From Cytobacillus firmus (GTDB lineage Bacteria; Bacillota; Bacilli; Bacillales; Cytobacillaceae), in NCBI RefSeq assembly GCF_023612095.1, contig NZ_CP086235.1:3607501-3671500 (forward strand): a DNA stretch of 64,000 nucleotides, in the 5' to 3' direction. Positions 53,936-63,337 of the stretch are shown here, piece after piece (position 1 is the first letter of the stretch; each line of letters begins with the position of its first letter). The notes under the pieces are model-generated. The model had not been told where the DNA came from, did not search any database, and was given only the letters and a program-made list of their open reading frames with translations. The translations under genes were made by a program, and so were the position numbers.

Positions 53936-54685
53936 TTCATTCAGTAAATGATGGAGCATTCGATTCTTATCATCGAAAAATTGCTTCATAATGCGGTAAT
54001 GATTCGTTTCTTCCAGCTTCTTTTCCGCGATGCCGTCATCAGTGAATTCATATATGGCAGCATCAGGATAGGCCATAATGATCGGAGAATGGGTAGCGAT
54101 AATAAATTGTGAATGGTCGCCTACCAAATCATGAATCCTTGTCAGCATGGACATTTGCCTCAATGGTGAAAGTGCCGCCTCCGGCTCATCCAGAATGTAA
54201 ATTCCGCTGCCTCGAAAGCGATGAAGAAAGGTGGAGAAAAATGCTTCCCCATGCGACTGCTCATGTAAAGAACGGCCGCCAAAGGAGTCAATCACTTTTG
54301 GTCCGCCGCCTTCCCTGTCCATTTCTTCAATATTGGAAGCAACATTATAGAAGCTCTCTGCCCTTAAGAAAAAACCATCAGACGGCCTATCTACGCCTTT
54401 TATTACCTTTAAATATTCGCCCAGCATGGAATGTGAATCAAAGGTAGAAAAATTAAAATTGAATGATCCGCCTTCCGCATTGAACCCTAACGCAACCGCA
54501 ACTGCCTCCAGCAGGGTCGACTTCCCCATCCCATTCTCGCCGATCAGAAAGGTGACTTTCGGGTGAAAAGCCATCTCATCCAGTGTTTTCAGGCTCGGAA
54601 GGCTGAAGGGATACTGATGGAAGGATGGTATATCTTCTCTTTTAAGCCTAATGCCTCTTACGTATGGTGAACTTAATAGATCCAT
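53933..54685 (-). CDS. AAA/ABC-type ATPase with ATP-binding cassette fold
   Basis: 250 residues. Walker A GENGMGKST, a signature-like QSHGEAFFSTFLHR, Walker B GIYILDEPEAALSP, and the sensor ATHSPIIM complete the AAA_21/AAA_15 single-domain pattern. Such proteins resemble the MJ1 / OLD ATPase halves, but no nuclease domain or partner is here, so I do not call it a defence gene. GAGGTA lies 8 bases before the ATG. Confidence 0.85.
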   Translation of the reverse strand: MDLLSSPYVRGIRLKREDIPSFHQYPFSLPSLKTLDEMAFHPKVTFLIGENGMGKSTLLEAVAVALGFNAEGGSFNFNFSTFDSHSMLGEYLKVIKGVDRPSDGFFLRAESFYNVASNIEEMDREGGGPKVIDSFGGRSLHEQSHGEAFFSTFLHRFRGSGIYILDEPEAALSPLRQMSMLTRIHDLVGDHSQFIIATHSPIIMAYPDAAIYEFTDDGIAEKKLEETNHYRIMKQFFDDKNRMLHHLLNE

Positions 54686-54713
54686 ATAAATACCTCATCT
54701 ATTTTATAATCAG

Positions 54714-55547
54714 CTATTTGCCATCAGGGCTGAAGCCCGCCTTGGATACACCTAATTGAATGGATGCATCTTGAAATTCCTGCTCCAGCATTTTAAGAAC
54801 CACTTTATATGCAGACGGATTATACCATTTCTCCAAACCAAGCTCATCAAAAATCTTGCGGATTCCCAGTCTTTCGGTCCTTCTTCCTCCGCTTCCATCC
54901 CCCATCCAAAAATCGTCAATCGTCACACGGTTTGCAATAGATTTTAGTTTTGCCGGGAATTCCCGCGAGCATGGAAGTAACGGGGCCAGTGTTGCCTGAG
55001 TTATGATTCCTGCATCTTTGATGTCTTTTAGCGCAGCCATTCTTGCCGGGATGGGAGGTGCCGCTGGTGCAAATGCCTTTCTGACCTCTTCTTTGTCTGT
55101 CTCGATTGTCATAGAAATTCTGACTCTATCTCTGAATTGCTGGAATAAATCGATATCCCGCTTCACCAGTGGGGAACGGGTTTGTACATGTAAAAAATCA
55201 GGCTGATTTTCAAGCATAACTTCCAATAAACTTCTGGTAAGTTTTGAGGTATATTCAATCGGCTGGTAAGGATCAGTGGAAGAGGACATAAATAAAGCAA
55301 CTTTTCCCCTTTTTTTAGCTTTAGCCAATTCTTTCTCCAAAAGCTCGGCCGCATTTGATTTTATATCAATCCAAGCACCCCATTCCTCTTCACGGAAAAT
55401 GGAAACAGGGAGCTCCTTTACGTAGCAATATTTACAGCCAAAAGCACAGCCCGCATATGGGTTCATTGAATGAGTAAAATTGTCTATCGCACCTTTGGCA
55501 GGTGTTAAAATACTTTTTGATACGATTTCTTTAAGCTGTATATTCAA
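54714..55547 (-). CDS. SPL-family radical SAM protein (Rv2578c-like)
   Basis: 277 residues from TTG 55547. The radical-SAM cluster cysteines are C-x3-C-x2-C (CAFGCKYC) at about residue 35, preceded by the NPYAG segment. Motifs LFMSSSTDPYQP and VQTRSPLVKRDIDL are typical of the spore photoproduct lyase-like group. Reaction unknown. The frame is open to ATG 55637, but that start sits in a hairpin loop without a ribosome site, and a promoter lies inside the added stretch; GGTGAT precedes the TTG. Confidence 0.85.
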   Translation of the reverse strand: MNIQLKEIVSKSILTPAKGAIDNFTHSMNPYAGCAFGCKYCYVKELPVSIFREEEWGAWIDIKSNAAELLEKELAKAKKRGKVALFMSSSTDPYQPIEYTSKLTRSLLEVMLENQPDFLHVQTRSPLVKRDIDLFQQFRDRVRISMTIETDKEEVRKAFAPAAPPIPARMAALKDIKDAGIITQATLAPLLPCSREFPAKLKSIANRVTIDDFWMGDGSGGRRTERLGIRKIFDELGLEKWYNPSAYKVVLKMLEQEFQDASIQLGVSKAGFSPDGK

Positions 55548-55581
55548 GTCAATCACCAAATCGAATGTATGTTCTGTTTTA

Positions 55582-55610
55582 AAAGTAACACTGTGATCTC
55601 CTGATGTCAA
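55582..55610 (-). promoter_or_regulatory. promoter of the radical SAM gene
   Basis: Minus strand: perfect -35 TTGACA (55610-55605), 17 bases, weak -10 TACTTT (55587-55582). It predicts a leader of about 30 bases for the TTG start at 55547. Confidence 0.4.
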
Positions 55611-55717
55611 CAATAAGCAGTCAATCTCCTGTATCATTACAGGATGAGAATTGCCGCCTTTTTAAATTATATGAAGATATCCTTTTTTAAAATTACGCTT
55701 CCTGCTTAAATAACACT

Positions 55718-55745
55718 AAGCCTGACCCATTAATTGGGCCAGGCT
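55718..55745 (-). terminator. terminator of selO
   Basis: Minus strand: AAGCCTGGCCCA with TGGGTCAGGCTT (one G-T), loop ATTAA, 22 bases past the stop; the U-tract after it is short. Confidence 0.65.
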
Positions 55746-55766
55746 TTACCTTTTTATTTCTTCATA

Positions 55767-57236
55767 TTATGTTCCGCAATACGTGCGGTAGGGCATGCCG
55801 GATGAATCCGGCAGTTTGCAGTATTCTTCCTGATCTTCCCTATAAGCATAAGGATTCTCCAGCGCTGCAAGAAGCTTTTTCATCACGCTGTAATCTCCAT
55901 TGTTAACAGCTGCTTCCAGAGCTTCTTCCACCCGGTGGTTTCGCGGGATGATGGCCGGGTTGCTGGCTCTCATTAACTGATTTACTTCTTCTTTCATTTC
56001 CTTCTGCCTGGTCAGCCTTTCCTGCCACTGACCATGCCAGCCGGCAAATTCCTGATCATTGCCTAACACAGTGTTCTCAATGTCTCCCAGTGTTAAGGCA
56101 CGGAATGTGTTCGTATAATCGGCTTCAGACTTCTGCATAATCTTTAGTAGTCCGGTAAAAAGGGCTTCATCTTCTGCTTCTTCATTAAAAATCCCAAGCT
56201 TTGCCCTCATGCCGGCAAGCCAATGGTCCTGATACATTTTATTGTATTCTGAAATAGCGCCCTGAGCTATTTTAACAGCTTCCTCTTTCTCTTCATGCAG
56301 CAGAGGCAAAAGGGTTTCCGCAAATCTCGCCAGATTCCAGCCGCCAATATAGGGCTGATTTCCATAAGCATAACGGCCTTCCCTGTCAATGGAACTGAAG
56401 ACAGTTGCCAGATCATACTTATCCATAAAGGCGCACGGACCATAATCAATCGTTTCCCCGCTGATTGCCATGTTGTCGGTGTTCATGACTCCATGGATGA
56501 AGCCAATATGCTGCCATTTCGCAATGAGCGCAGCCTGACGCTGGATCACTTTCTTTAGGAGAGCCAGGTAAGGATTGTCATCTTCTTTGATTTCAGGATA
56601 ATGACGCTCAATCGTGTAATCTGCCAGGGTTCTAAGCTCCCCAACAGGCCGCCAATTCGCCGCATATTGAAAAGTCCCCACCCGTATATGGCTATCCGCC
56701 ACTCTTGTCAGAATCGCACCCGGAAGCATGGTTTCCCGGATAATGGCTTCCCCTGTTGTTACAACCGCCAGACTGCGGGTAGTGGGAATTCCAAGGGCAT
56801 GCATGGCTTCACTGATAATGTACTCCCGGAGCATCGGGCCCAGAGCCGCCCGCCCATCGCCGCCGCGCGAAAATGGCGTTCTGCCGGAGCCTTTCAGCTG
56901 AATGTCAACTCGTTTATCCTCAGGGGTAATCTGCTCGCCGATCAGCATTGCCCGGCCATCCCCAAGCATATTAAAATGTCCAAACTGATGTCCTGCATAA
57001 GCTTGAGCAAGAGGTTCAGCTTCTTTTGGAACTTGAGAGCCTGAAAGGACCTCAATGCCTGTTTCACTTGTCAATGCATCAACATTTAATCCCAGAGATT
57101 TCGCCAGTCCCCCGTTAAGGATGACCAGCTCAGGGGATTGTACAGGGTTGGGCTTCATTTTTGAGAAGAATGCCTGCGGGAGCCGCGTATAGCTATTATC
57201 AAAATTCCATCCGATTTCATTGCTAATTGTCATCAT
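55767..57236 (-). CDS. selO: protein adenylyltransferase SelO (YdiU family)
   Basis: 489 residues, pseudokinase fold that transfers AMP to protein hydroxyls. Conserved segments are [27 protein letters not shown] glycine region near 80-105, [20 protein letters not shown], a [20 protein letters not shown] active-site block and [17 protein letters not shown]. The chain ends [12 protein letters not shown]: most members have Cys or Sec three residues from the end; here Cys is at that place (CGT). AAGGAG precedes two adjacent ATGs (57236, 57233). Confidence 0.92.
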   Translation of the reverse strand: MMTISNEIGWNFDNSYTRLPQAFFSKMKPNPVQSPELVILNGGLAKSLGLNVDALTSETGIEVLSGSQVPKEAEPLAQAYAGHQFGHFNMLGDGRAMLIGEQITPEDKRVDIQLKGSGRTPFSRGGDGRAALGPMLREYIISEAMHALGIPTTRSLAVVTTGEAIIRETMLPGAILTRVADSHIRVGTFQYAANWRPVGELRTLADYTIERHYPEIKEDDNPYLALLKKVIQRQAALIAKWQHIGFIHGVMNTDNMAISGETIDYGPCAFMDKYDLATVFSSIDREGRYAYGNQPYIGGWNLARFAETLLPLLHEEKEEAVKIAQGAISEYNKMYQDHWLAGMRAKLGIFNEEAEDEALFTGLLKIMQKSEADYTNTFRALTLGDIENTVLGNDQEFAGWHGQWQERLTRQKEMKEEVNQLMRASNPAIIPRNHRVEEALEAAVNNGDYSVMKKLLAALENPYAYREDQEEYCKLPDSSGMPYRTYCGT

Positions 57237-57322
57237 AACTCCTTCCTTGCCTTCATGGTTTTATAGTCATTTTCCTTTATTATACCCTTTCTTGTAAAAC
57301 ATAGCGGGCATCTTTTTGTATG

Positions 57323-57366
57323 TAAAAAAACCTGACAGCCGGGATTTTCATCCTCCGGCGGTCAGG
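57323..57366 (-). terminator. terminator of the DUF1540 gene
   Basis: Minus strand: CCTGAC-CGCCGG with CCGGCTGTCAGG forms a long stem followed by TTTTTTTA, 12 bases past the stop. Confidence 0.85.
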
Positions 57367-57377
57367 CTTTCTCATGC

Positions 57378-57533
57378 TTATGCATCCTGCTCAAACGTTT
57401 TACAGGCTGTTTCCTCTATTTCATCCGCTTCCCGGCCATTCTGGCCAATCACATAAATAGAGTCAGCTACACATTTATCACCTTCAGCCCAGTACTTACA
57501 GTTTTCCACGTTACACAAAACTTCTACTTCCAT
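57378..57533 (-). CDS. DUF1540 cysteine-rich small protein
   Basis: 51 residues: MEVEVLCNVENCKYWAEGDK then CVADSIYV, ending ETACKTFEQDA. The spacing C-x4-C-x8-C plus a late Cys is the DUF1540 domain, thought to bind a metal. Excellent site GGAGGTGG 7 bases before the ATG. Often spore- or stress-related in Bacillaceae; role unproven. Confidence 0.82.
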   Translation of the reverse strand: MEVEVLCNVENCKYWAEGDKCVADSIYVIGQNGREADEIEETACKTFEQDA

Positions 57534-57689
57534 TTTTGGCCACCTCCTTTTGGTTTAGTGATTATATACCCCTTTTTCGGATCGTTAACCATATGGGATA
57601 ATGTTCCAAATTGAGGCGGAATGGCCTTGGAGGGAGTTAGTCCCAATCAACTCAGTAAGTATAATACAAAAAGCAACAAACCTTGTGAA

Positions 57690-57722
57690 AAAGGAGGATG
57701 GACCGCTAGCCCATCCCCTTTT
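57690..57722 (-). terminator. terminator of the dihydrouridine synthase gene
   Basis: Minus strand: AAAAGGGGATGG with CCATCCTCCTTTTT, an imperfect stem with internal GGATGG/CCATCC, followed by a T run. Confidence 0.75.
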
Positions 57723-57728
57723 ATCAAT

Positions 57729-58706
57729 TCAGTTATTATTTTCAAGATTCTGTGACGCAAAGGCATCAAGCAATTCACGCACTTCATTTGTTGACCTTGT
57801 GTTCATCAAATGATTTCTTAGTGCACTTGCCCCTGGAAATCCTTTGACATAGATTTTGAAAAAGCGGTGAAGAGCGGTGAACGGCCGCAGCTCTAAATGT
57901 GAATATTGATCATGGAGATTCATATGCAATCTTAAGAGGTCCAGCAATTCCTCACTAGTATGATCCTTCTTCTCCTTTTCAAAGGCAAATGGATTATGGA
58001 ATATGCCGCGCCCAATCATGACTCCATCAATCCCGTATTTCTCGGCAAGCTCTAAGCCTTTTTGACGATCAGGAATATCTCCATTGATGGTCAAAAGGGT
58101 ATCCGGTGCCACCTGATCGCGAAGTTCCTTAATCTCAGGAATCAGCTCCCAATGCGCCGGCACTTTGCTCATTTCATCACGTGTACGGAGATGGATGGAA
58201 AGATTGGCAATATCCTGCTCCAAAATATGCTTCAGCCAGGTCTTCCATTCGTCTACCTCCGTGAAGCCAAGCCTTGTCTTTACACTTACCGGCAAACCTC
58301 CTGCTTTGGCTGCCTGTACTAGTTCTGCTGCCAATTCGGGACGGTGGATGAGCCCGCTTCCCTTCCCATTCTGGGTCACATTGGGGACCGGACAGCCCAT
58401 ATTGATATCCAATCCCTTAAAACCCATTTCCGCCATCCCAATACTCATTTGACGGAAGTATTCAGGCTTATCTCCCCAGATATGTGCTACAATTGGCTGT
58501 TCATCCTCAGTAAAAGTCAAACGCCCGCGCACACTATTGACCCCCTCAGGGTGACAATAACTATCTGAGTTTGTAAACTCAGTAAAAAACACATCAGGTC
58601 TTGCTGCTTCACTCACCACATGGCGGAAAACAACATCTGTCACCTCTTCCATGGGTGCCAGTATAAAAAATGGCCGCGGTAACTCACGCCAGAAATTTTC
58701 TTTCAT
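57729..58706 (-). CDS. dus: tRNA-dihydrouridine synthase
   Basis: 325 residues. FMN-dependent reduction of uridines in tRNA. The FMN barrel motifs are [13 protein letters not shown], the catalytic Cys in [39 protein letters not shown] (where other Dus have HxRT) and [13 protein letters not shown]. The C-terminal helical domain binds tRNA. Which Dus subgroup it is cannot be fixed by eye. The start ATG 58706 has only a weak site. Confidence 0.9.
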   Translation of the reverse strand: MKENFWRELPRPFFILAPMEEVTDVVFRHVVSEAARPDVFFTEFTNSDSYCHPEGVNSVRGRLTFTEDEQPIVAHIWGDKPEYFRQMSIGMAEMGFKGLDINMGCPVPNVTQNGKGSGLIHRPELAAELVQAAKAGGLPVSVKTRLGFTEVDEWKTWLKHILEQDIANLSIHLRTRDEMSKVPAHWELIPEIKELRDQVAPDTLLTINGDIPDRQKGLELAEKYGIDGVMIGRGIFHNPFAFEKEKKDHTSEELLDLLRLHMNLHDQYSHLELRPFTALHRFFKIYVKGFPGASALRNHLMNTRSTNEVRELLDAFASQNLENNN

Positions 58707-58897
58707 CTTTTCATTCCAATCCTCTCATTAAGGGATATCATGCGAACCCATATCCCAAAATTAAAAAGCAGCCTATTTCTGCTACTTATACACTTATACC
58801 ATGGTTGGTCACTTTTTATCAAACTGCCTGCAGAAGTTTCACATTAGATATTTTTTCCTTAGTTTTTAATCAGCGGCTCTTTAACAAATCCGTTTTG

Positions 58898-59575
58898 TCA
58901 GTCAAGGTTAAAATCTTCCTCCCGCAGCTGTTTTGCCTGCGGCTTTTGATTTAAATACGCTTCAAATTTTGAGCCAAACAGTGTTTCAGGTCTCAGGTAG
59001 CGGGAATATTGCGGGTCTCTCTTCCATTCGGCAGCCTTCAAATCAATAACCTTTTGAAAATCCTTCAGGGTGAAGCCTTGTTCCCACCATGCGCTGATCA
59101 GACTCCTCGATTTCCTGGAGCTCTCCCGGTAGCCCGAATCCGTTTTCTCATTGAGATATTGGATGATGGAAGCATACGGAATGTCCGTTTCCTCTTCTTC
59201 CTGATGGGAGTAATCACTGCACTTCATTTGAATGGGCCCCTTTAATTCTCCCTCAATCTCTTTTAGTTTTTCATAGTCAATCGAATACCATTTCGTCTGA
59301 TCCCAATTATGTGCATTGAAGTTATCCGACAGGAGATAACCCTTTTCCTCAAGAATGGAAATCGTCCGTTTAATTGTACTCAGCGACCAAAAAGGCAACT
59401 GTTTCTTCCATTCTTCATACGTGTTGTAAACCCATTTTCGTCCATCCTTCTCATTACTGCTGACCGAAAGCCAATAATGGACATGCTGTAGCACGATCGC
59501 CTCCTTCATTCCCAGCTTCACCGCGAGCGATGGAATCAATATAATAGGCCGCTCCCCCACCAAAAACTTGCTCAT
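58898..59575 (-). CDS. phage-type replication protein with conserved phage C-terminal domain
   Basis: 225 residues. An N-terminal winged-helix-like part (VLQHVHYWLSVSSNEKDGRK, then STIKRTISILEEKGYLLS) and, from about 130, a module YLNEKTDSGYRESSRKSRSL, ISAWWEQGFTLKDFQKVIDL, YLRPETLFGSKFEAYLNQ, which is the Phg_2220_C domain of phage replisome organisers. No other phage genes surround it, so it is a remnant or a domesticated gene. GGAGG lies 7 bases before the ATG. Confidence 0.8.
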   Translation of the reverse strand: MSKFLVGERPIILIPSLAVKLGMKEAIVLQHVHYWLSVSSNEKDGRKWVYNTYEEWKKQLPFWSLSTIKRTISILEEKGYLLSDNFNAHNWDQTKWYSIDYEKLKEIEGELKGPIQMKCSDYSHQEEEETDIPYASIIQYLNEKTDSGYRESSRKSRSLISAWWEQGFTLKDFQKVIDLKAAEWKRDPQYSRYLRPETLFGSKFEAYLNQKPQAKQLREEDFNLD

Positions 59576-60044
59576 TTAAATCCCTCCAGAATATCTTCAA
59601 AATGGTACACTGATTCTCAAAATGGTCATCATTGACACTATCCATTGATTCAGCTCCTCACCCTCTATATATAAAGAAAACAGTAAAAAGGACAGGGTGA
59701 ATTAAAAATTTTTTATTAATGATTAAAACTCAGGGATGGAACCTTTCAGTTGACTGAAAAAGAGAGATTATATATATCATTTTGTAAGTATTCTTTGTAG
59801 TACTCTATGGTATTGGTTTGCTCAGGCGGGAATGGTACAAAGGGGTCAAACTGAATTCATTAGGCGGGTCAGGGCATAACATTTTGCTAATCCAACAAAA
59901 AAAGAGCGGTTAATAGCACACCACTCCTCATTCAGGCTTGTTTCAGGATGGAGGTGTGAAACAAGCCTATAAAATATTTATTTTCATGTTATAGGCATTT
60001 TAATGTTTGTTTTTGTGATTAATAGCTTATCCGCCACAATTGTA
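59576..60044. other. 469-bp intergenic region with operator-like palindrome and stacked hairpins
   Basis: No convincing gene. It holds: an AT-rich upstream region of the phage-type gene; a 16-base palindrome TTTCAGT-TG-ACTGAAA (59745-59760); a perfect hairpin AGGCTTGTTTC (59934-59944) with GAAACAAGCCT (59958-59968); and a terminator (listed separately). A 63-codon minus-strand open frame from 59645 overlaps the next gene out of frame. Confidence 0.6.
59897..59926 (-). terminator. terminator downstream of rlmCD
   Basis: Minus strand: GAGTGGT with ACCGCTC (one wobble), loop GTGCTATTA, then TTTTTTT. It is 118 bases past the rlmCD stop, after another strong hairpin. Confidence 0.75.
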
Positions 60045-61424
60045 TTATTTGAGTTCAAGCAGCGTAACCGCCTCAACATGCGCCGTCTGCGGAAACATAT
60101 CCACAGGCTGTATGCCATTTACTTTATATTTAGAGCTCAAGACCGAAATATCCTTAGCCAATGTGGATGGATTACACGAAACATAAACCACTTTCTTCGG
60201 CTGGACTTTCAAAATAGTTTTTAACAGCTGCTGGTCCAGTCCTGTTCTTGGCGGATCGACGATGATAACATCGGGACGCCATCCTTCTTTTGTCCATTTC
60301 GGAAGCCATTCTTCTGCTTTGCCGACCACGTATTGGGCATGCTTGATTCCATGGCGGGTCGCATTTTTCTTTGCATCCTCAATGGATTCCCTGATGATAT
60401 CCATGCCGCGAATTTCGGCTGCCTGATCGGCTACCCATAGTCCAATCGTTCCGACGCCGCAGTATGCGTCAGCTACTTTTTCCTTGCCTGTTAAAGCCGC
60501 TGCTCTTTTGACTTCATTATAAAGTTTGACAGTCTGTTCAGGGTTCAGCTGGAAGAAAGTCCGTGCCGATAGTTCAAACTGAAGGTCCCCAAGCGTTTCC
60601 TGGATAAAGTCGCTTCCATCCAGATTCGTGGTTTCCTGTCCAAAAATAATGGAGGTTTTTTCACCGTTCACGTTTTGGATGATGGACTTTACTTCAGGCA
60701 GCTCACTTTTTATTTTTTCGATAATGATTTCTTTTTTAGGAAGCTCTTTTTGAGCTGTAATTAATACGATCTGCAGCTCGCCTGTCTGTATTCCCACCCT
60801 GGCAACGATGGTTCTTACGATGCCTTTGCGGTTTCTCTCATTATAAATGGGTATTCGCAGGTCCTGAAGAATTCGTTTCACTGCTTCTGTCGCCTTTGTT
60901 GTCTGCGGATGCTGGACCGCACAGTGCTCAATATTAATCAGGCGGTGCGAATTCATGCCATATAAACCGGCCAGCACCTTCCCGTCTTTTTGGCCAACCT
61001 GGAACTGGCTTTTATTTCTGTAGCTCCATGGATCTTCCATTCCAATGGTTTCTTTTATATCCAGCTTTTCAGGATTCAACTTGGTATGGCGCTCTAAAGC
61101 TTGAATAATGATATCCTGCTTTTCCTTCAACTGCTGATCATAGCGGAGATGCTGCAGCTGGCAGCCGCCGCACTCATGATAGACCGGGCATGGGGGCTGG
61201 ACGCGGAACTCCGATTTTTTGCGGATTTTCTTGATCTTGGCTTCAGAAAACTTTGGATTTACCTTTGTGGCTTCTGCTACAATTTCCTCACCTGGCAGTG
61301 CCCCAGGTACAAATACGACCTGCCTTTTAAAGTAACCGACACCTTCGCCATTGATGCCAAGCCTTTTGATTGTCAGCGGGAACGTCTGCTTAAGTTTTAA
61401 TTTAGCTGTTTGTTCTTGTTTCAT
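60045..61424 (-). CDS. rlmCD: 23S rRNA (uracil-C5)-methyltransferase RlmCD/TrmA family
   Basis: 459 residues, equal to B. subtilis RlmCD (YefA). TRAM domain at 12-65, four 4Fe-4S cysteines ([11 protein letters not shown] plus an upstream or downstream partner) at about 78-87, then the SAM-dependent methylase: [44 protein letters not shown], and the catalytic Cys in [12 protein letters not shown]. It makes m5U747 and m5U1939 in B. subtilis. Another paralogue (YfjO) exists in Bacillus and is the syntenic one next to YfjP, so the exact target is open. Confidence 0.88.
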   Translation of the reverse strand: MKQEQTAKLKLKQTFPLTIKRLGINGEGVGYFKRQVVFVPGALPGEEIVAEATKVNPKFSEAKIKKIRKKSEFRVQPPCPVYHECGGCQLQHLRYDQQLKEKQDIIIQALERHTKLNPEKLDIKETIGMEDPWSYRNKSQFQVGQKDGKVLAGLYGMNSHRLINIEHCAVQHPQTTKATEAVKRILQDLRIPIYNERNRKGIVRTIVARVGIQTGELQIVLITAQKELPKKEIIIEKIKSELPEVKSIIQNVNGEKTSIIFGQETTNLDGSDFIQETLGDLQFELSARTFFQLNPEQTVKLYNEVKRAAALTGKEKVADAYCGVGTIGLWVADQAAEIRGMDIIRESIEDAKKNATRHGIKHAQYVVGKAEEWLPKWTKEGWRPDVIIVDPPRTGLDQQLLKTILKVQPKKVVYVSCNPSTLAKDISVLSSKYKVNGIQPVDMFPQTAHVEAVTLLELK

Positions 61425-61443
61425 GATCCTTCATCACTCCAAA

Positions 61444-62325
61444 TTACTCGATGCTTCTCCACAAATAAAGCGAAGCATAGCTCAAATAAGGATTCCAGCT
61501 CTTTGAAAATGTCTCCATTTCTTCAAGAGTCGGTTTCGCTTCTAATTTATATAATTTTTTCAAGGCATTCTGGATGCCGATGTCTGCAGCCGGAAAAAGA
61601 TTGGGTCTGCCAAGCCCGAACATTAGGAAATTCTGAACAGTCCAGGGACCGACACCGCGCAATTTGATCAGTTTATCATAAATTTCTTCATCTGAAAGGT
61701 TTTTAAGCTCATCAAAGTTTATATTTCCCGCCGCCGTTTCTTTTGCAATGCCAATGACGTATTCTGCCTTCCGTCCGCTGAACTGCAGTTCCCTCAGGTC
61801 CTCCACCTTAAGTCCTGCCACTTTTTCAGGCAGCGGATAGAACCACACACCGTCTTGTTCAAATCCAAAGGTTTTCACAAACCGTTCCGTTAATGTGTGA
61901 GCAAATGCAAGGTTCAGCTGCTGGTGGATAATGCATTTCAGGATACAGCCGTATGGATCAAAGTCGAGCACAATAGGGGTGCCATAATGCGCTTCAAATA
62001 TCGGCTTTAATTCTGTGTTTTGAAAATGTTTGTGAATGGTCTCAAGCGGCAGATGCCATTGGAATATTTCCGATAAGCGCTCAGCTGCTTTTTCTTTAAG
62101 GGAGCCATCCGTTCCGGAAATTAAAAATTCCGGCTGTTCCGTCGTTCCGATTGCTTTTACTTCTGCCACGACCGGCTGACGCTTAAGCATCATAGGCACT
62201 TTCACAGATCTATCCTCTATATTAACCTGATTAAGAGGATCGTTCGAAAGCCTGTCCAGTACGAGATCAAAATTATAAGGTCCTTCTACTTGTATCTTTT
62301 CCAAGAAGAATCCGTCCTTTATCAT
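61444..62325 (-). CDS. yfjP: DNA-3-methyladenine glycosylase II (YfjP, AlkA type)
   Basis: 293 residues. N-terminal beta domain, then HhH-GPD: ILKCIIHQQLNLAFAHTLTE, LQFSGRKAEYVIGIAKE and the hairpin LRGVGPWTVQNFLMFG followed by the catalytic Asp in FPAADIGIQNAL. It removes alkylated purines. The start is ATG 62325 (GGGG immediately upstream) or TTG 62304, 10 bases after AAAGGA. Same strand as rlmCD, 19 bases apart; probably an operon. Confidence 0.87.
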   Translation of the reverse strand: MIKDGFFLEKIQVEGPYNFDLVLDRLSNDPLNQVNIEDRSVKVPMMLKRQPVVAEVKAIGTTEQPEFLISGTDGSLKEKAAERLSEIFQWHLPLETIHKHFQNTELKPIFEAHYGTPIVLDFDPYGCILKCIIHQQLNLAFAHTLTERFVKTFGFEQDGVWFYPLPEKVAGLKVEDLRELQFSGRKAEYVIGIAKETAAGNINFDELKNLSDEEIYDKLIKLRGVGPWTVQNFLMFGLGRPNLFPAADIGIQNALKKLYKLEAKPTLEEMETFSKSWNPYLSYASLYLWRSIE

Positions 62326-62372
62326 TTTCCCCGATTATAGCATTTTTTCGCTAAAATTGTTTACCTATGCAA

Positions 62373-62401
62373 AAATAGACCCTGACGAGCCGGGTCTATT
62401 T
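62373..62401 (-). terminator. terminator of pdaA
   Basis: A 10-bp perfect stem AAATAGACCC with GGGTCTATTT, loop TGACGAGCC, 27 bases past the stop; the T run is short (TTGC). Confidence 0.75.
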
Positions 62402-62428
62402 CTGCGATCATTGTATTTCTGCCAAACT

Positions 62429-63220
62429 TCAGTACAGCATCTGCTCCCCAATCGCCTGCTCCCATGTCAAGTCGTCAAGGCTCTTAAACGTGTACCCGCG
62501 CTTTTTCAGATCCTGAATGGCTTTTTCAAGTGCATCGGCATTGTCCTTTGAGACTGTGTGCAGAAGCAGAATACAGCCAGGGTGGATCTGGCGCATAATA
62601 TTGTCATAAGAATACTGCCAGCCCTTCTGCCGGTCAGTATGCCAGTCTACAAAAGCAAGTGACCAGAATACATGCGTGTAGCCTTCCTTTTTAGCAAGAG
62701 CCAATGTACGTTCACTGAATATCCCGCGCGGCGGCCGCAGATAAGCCATTTGCTTAACACCAGTCAGCTTTTCGGTTTCAGCACGGACCATTTCGAGCTC
62801 TTTGATAAATTTCTCATCGCTCACTCTGGTCATATCAGGGTGATGCCAGGAATGATTGCCAATGATATGCCCTTCAGCCGCCATCCTCTTGACGAGATCG
62901 GGTGCGCTTTTTAAATAATGGCCTGTTACAAAAAAGGCAGCAGGGACCTTTTCCTTTTTTAAAACGTCCAGGACCTGCCCGGTATAGCCGTTTTCATATC
63001 CATTATCAAATGTTAAATAGATCTCCTTTTTGCTTGTATCGCCTTTATAATAAGAGCCATGCCGTTCAAGCAGCGAATCGAGCGGCTTGCCTGCTTCAGC
63101 GGGCACCTCATTTTTTGCTTTTTTAAATCCCCAATGAACCGGCGAGTTGCCGTAGTTTGCATAAGCTGTTCCGGAAAAAAACAGAATAAATACACTCAGG
63201 AAGATACTTAATTTTTTCAT
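62429..63220 (-). CDS. pdaA: N-acetylmuramic acid deacetylase PdaA (polysaccharide deacetylase)
   Basis: 263 residues, identical in length to B. subtilis PdaA. Signal peptide (MKKLSIFLSVFILFFSGTAY). Deacetylase motifs: TFDNGYENG (the PdaA variant of TFDDG), HSWHHPDM (metal His), LRPPRGIFS, and LLLHTVSKDN. Makes muramic delta-lactam in spore cortex, needed for germination. The start ATG 63220 follows GGAGG by 7 bases. It precedes yfjP, as in the yfj region of B. subtilis. Confidence 0.94.
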   Translation of the reverse strand: MKKLSIFLSVFILFFSGTAYANYGNSPVHWGFKKAKNEVPAEAGKPLDSLLERHGSYYKGDTSKKEIYLTFDNGYENGYTGQVLDVLKKEKVPAAFFVTGHYLKSAPDLVKRMAAEGHIIGNHSWHHPDMTRVSDEKFIKELEMVRAETEKLTGVKQMAYLRPPRGIFSERTLALAKKEGYTHVFWSLAFVDWHTDRQKGWQYSYDNIMRQIHPGCILLLHTVSKDNADALEKAIQDLKKRGYTFKSLDDLTWEQAIGEQMLY

Positions 63221-63298
63221 CTGAGCTCCTCCAATATTTTTTCTTAGTGTTTGTGAATGAAAAAAAAACATTCACAGGGCCGGCTGGCAAAAATGCAC

Positions 63299-63328
63299 AA
63301 AAAAGAGAGACCGCAAGCAGCCTCTCTC
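63299..63328 (-). terminator. terminator of the fumarase gene
   Basis: Minus strand: GAGAGA with TCTCTC (with inner pairs), then TTTTTTGTG, 10 bases past the stop. Confidence 0.75.
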
Positions 63329-63337
63329 GTTCCTCTA

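Noticed and set aside
53933-55547. AAA ATPase plus radical SAM gene as a possible defence pair
   Set aside because: The two are separated by 28 bases and on one strand, but the ATPase has no nuclease or toxin partner, the radical SAM protein is of a common SPL-like family, and no other defence gene is nearby.
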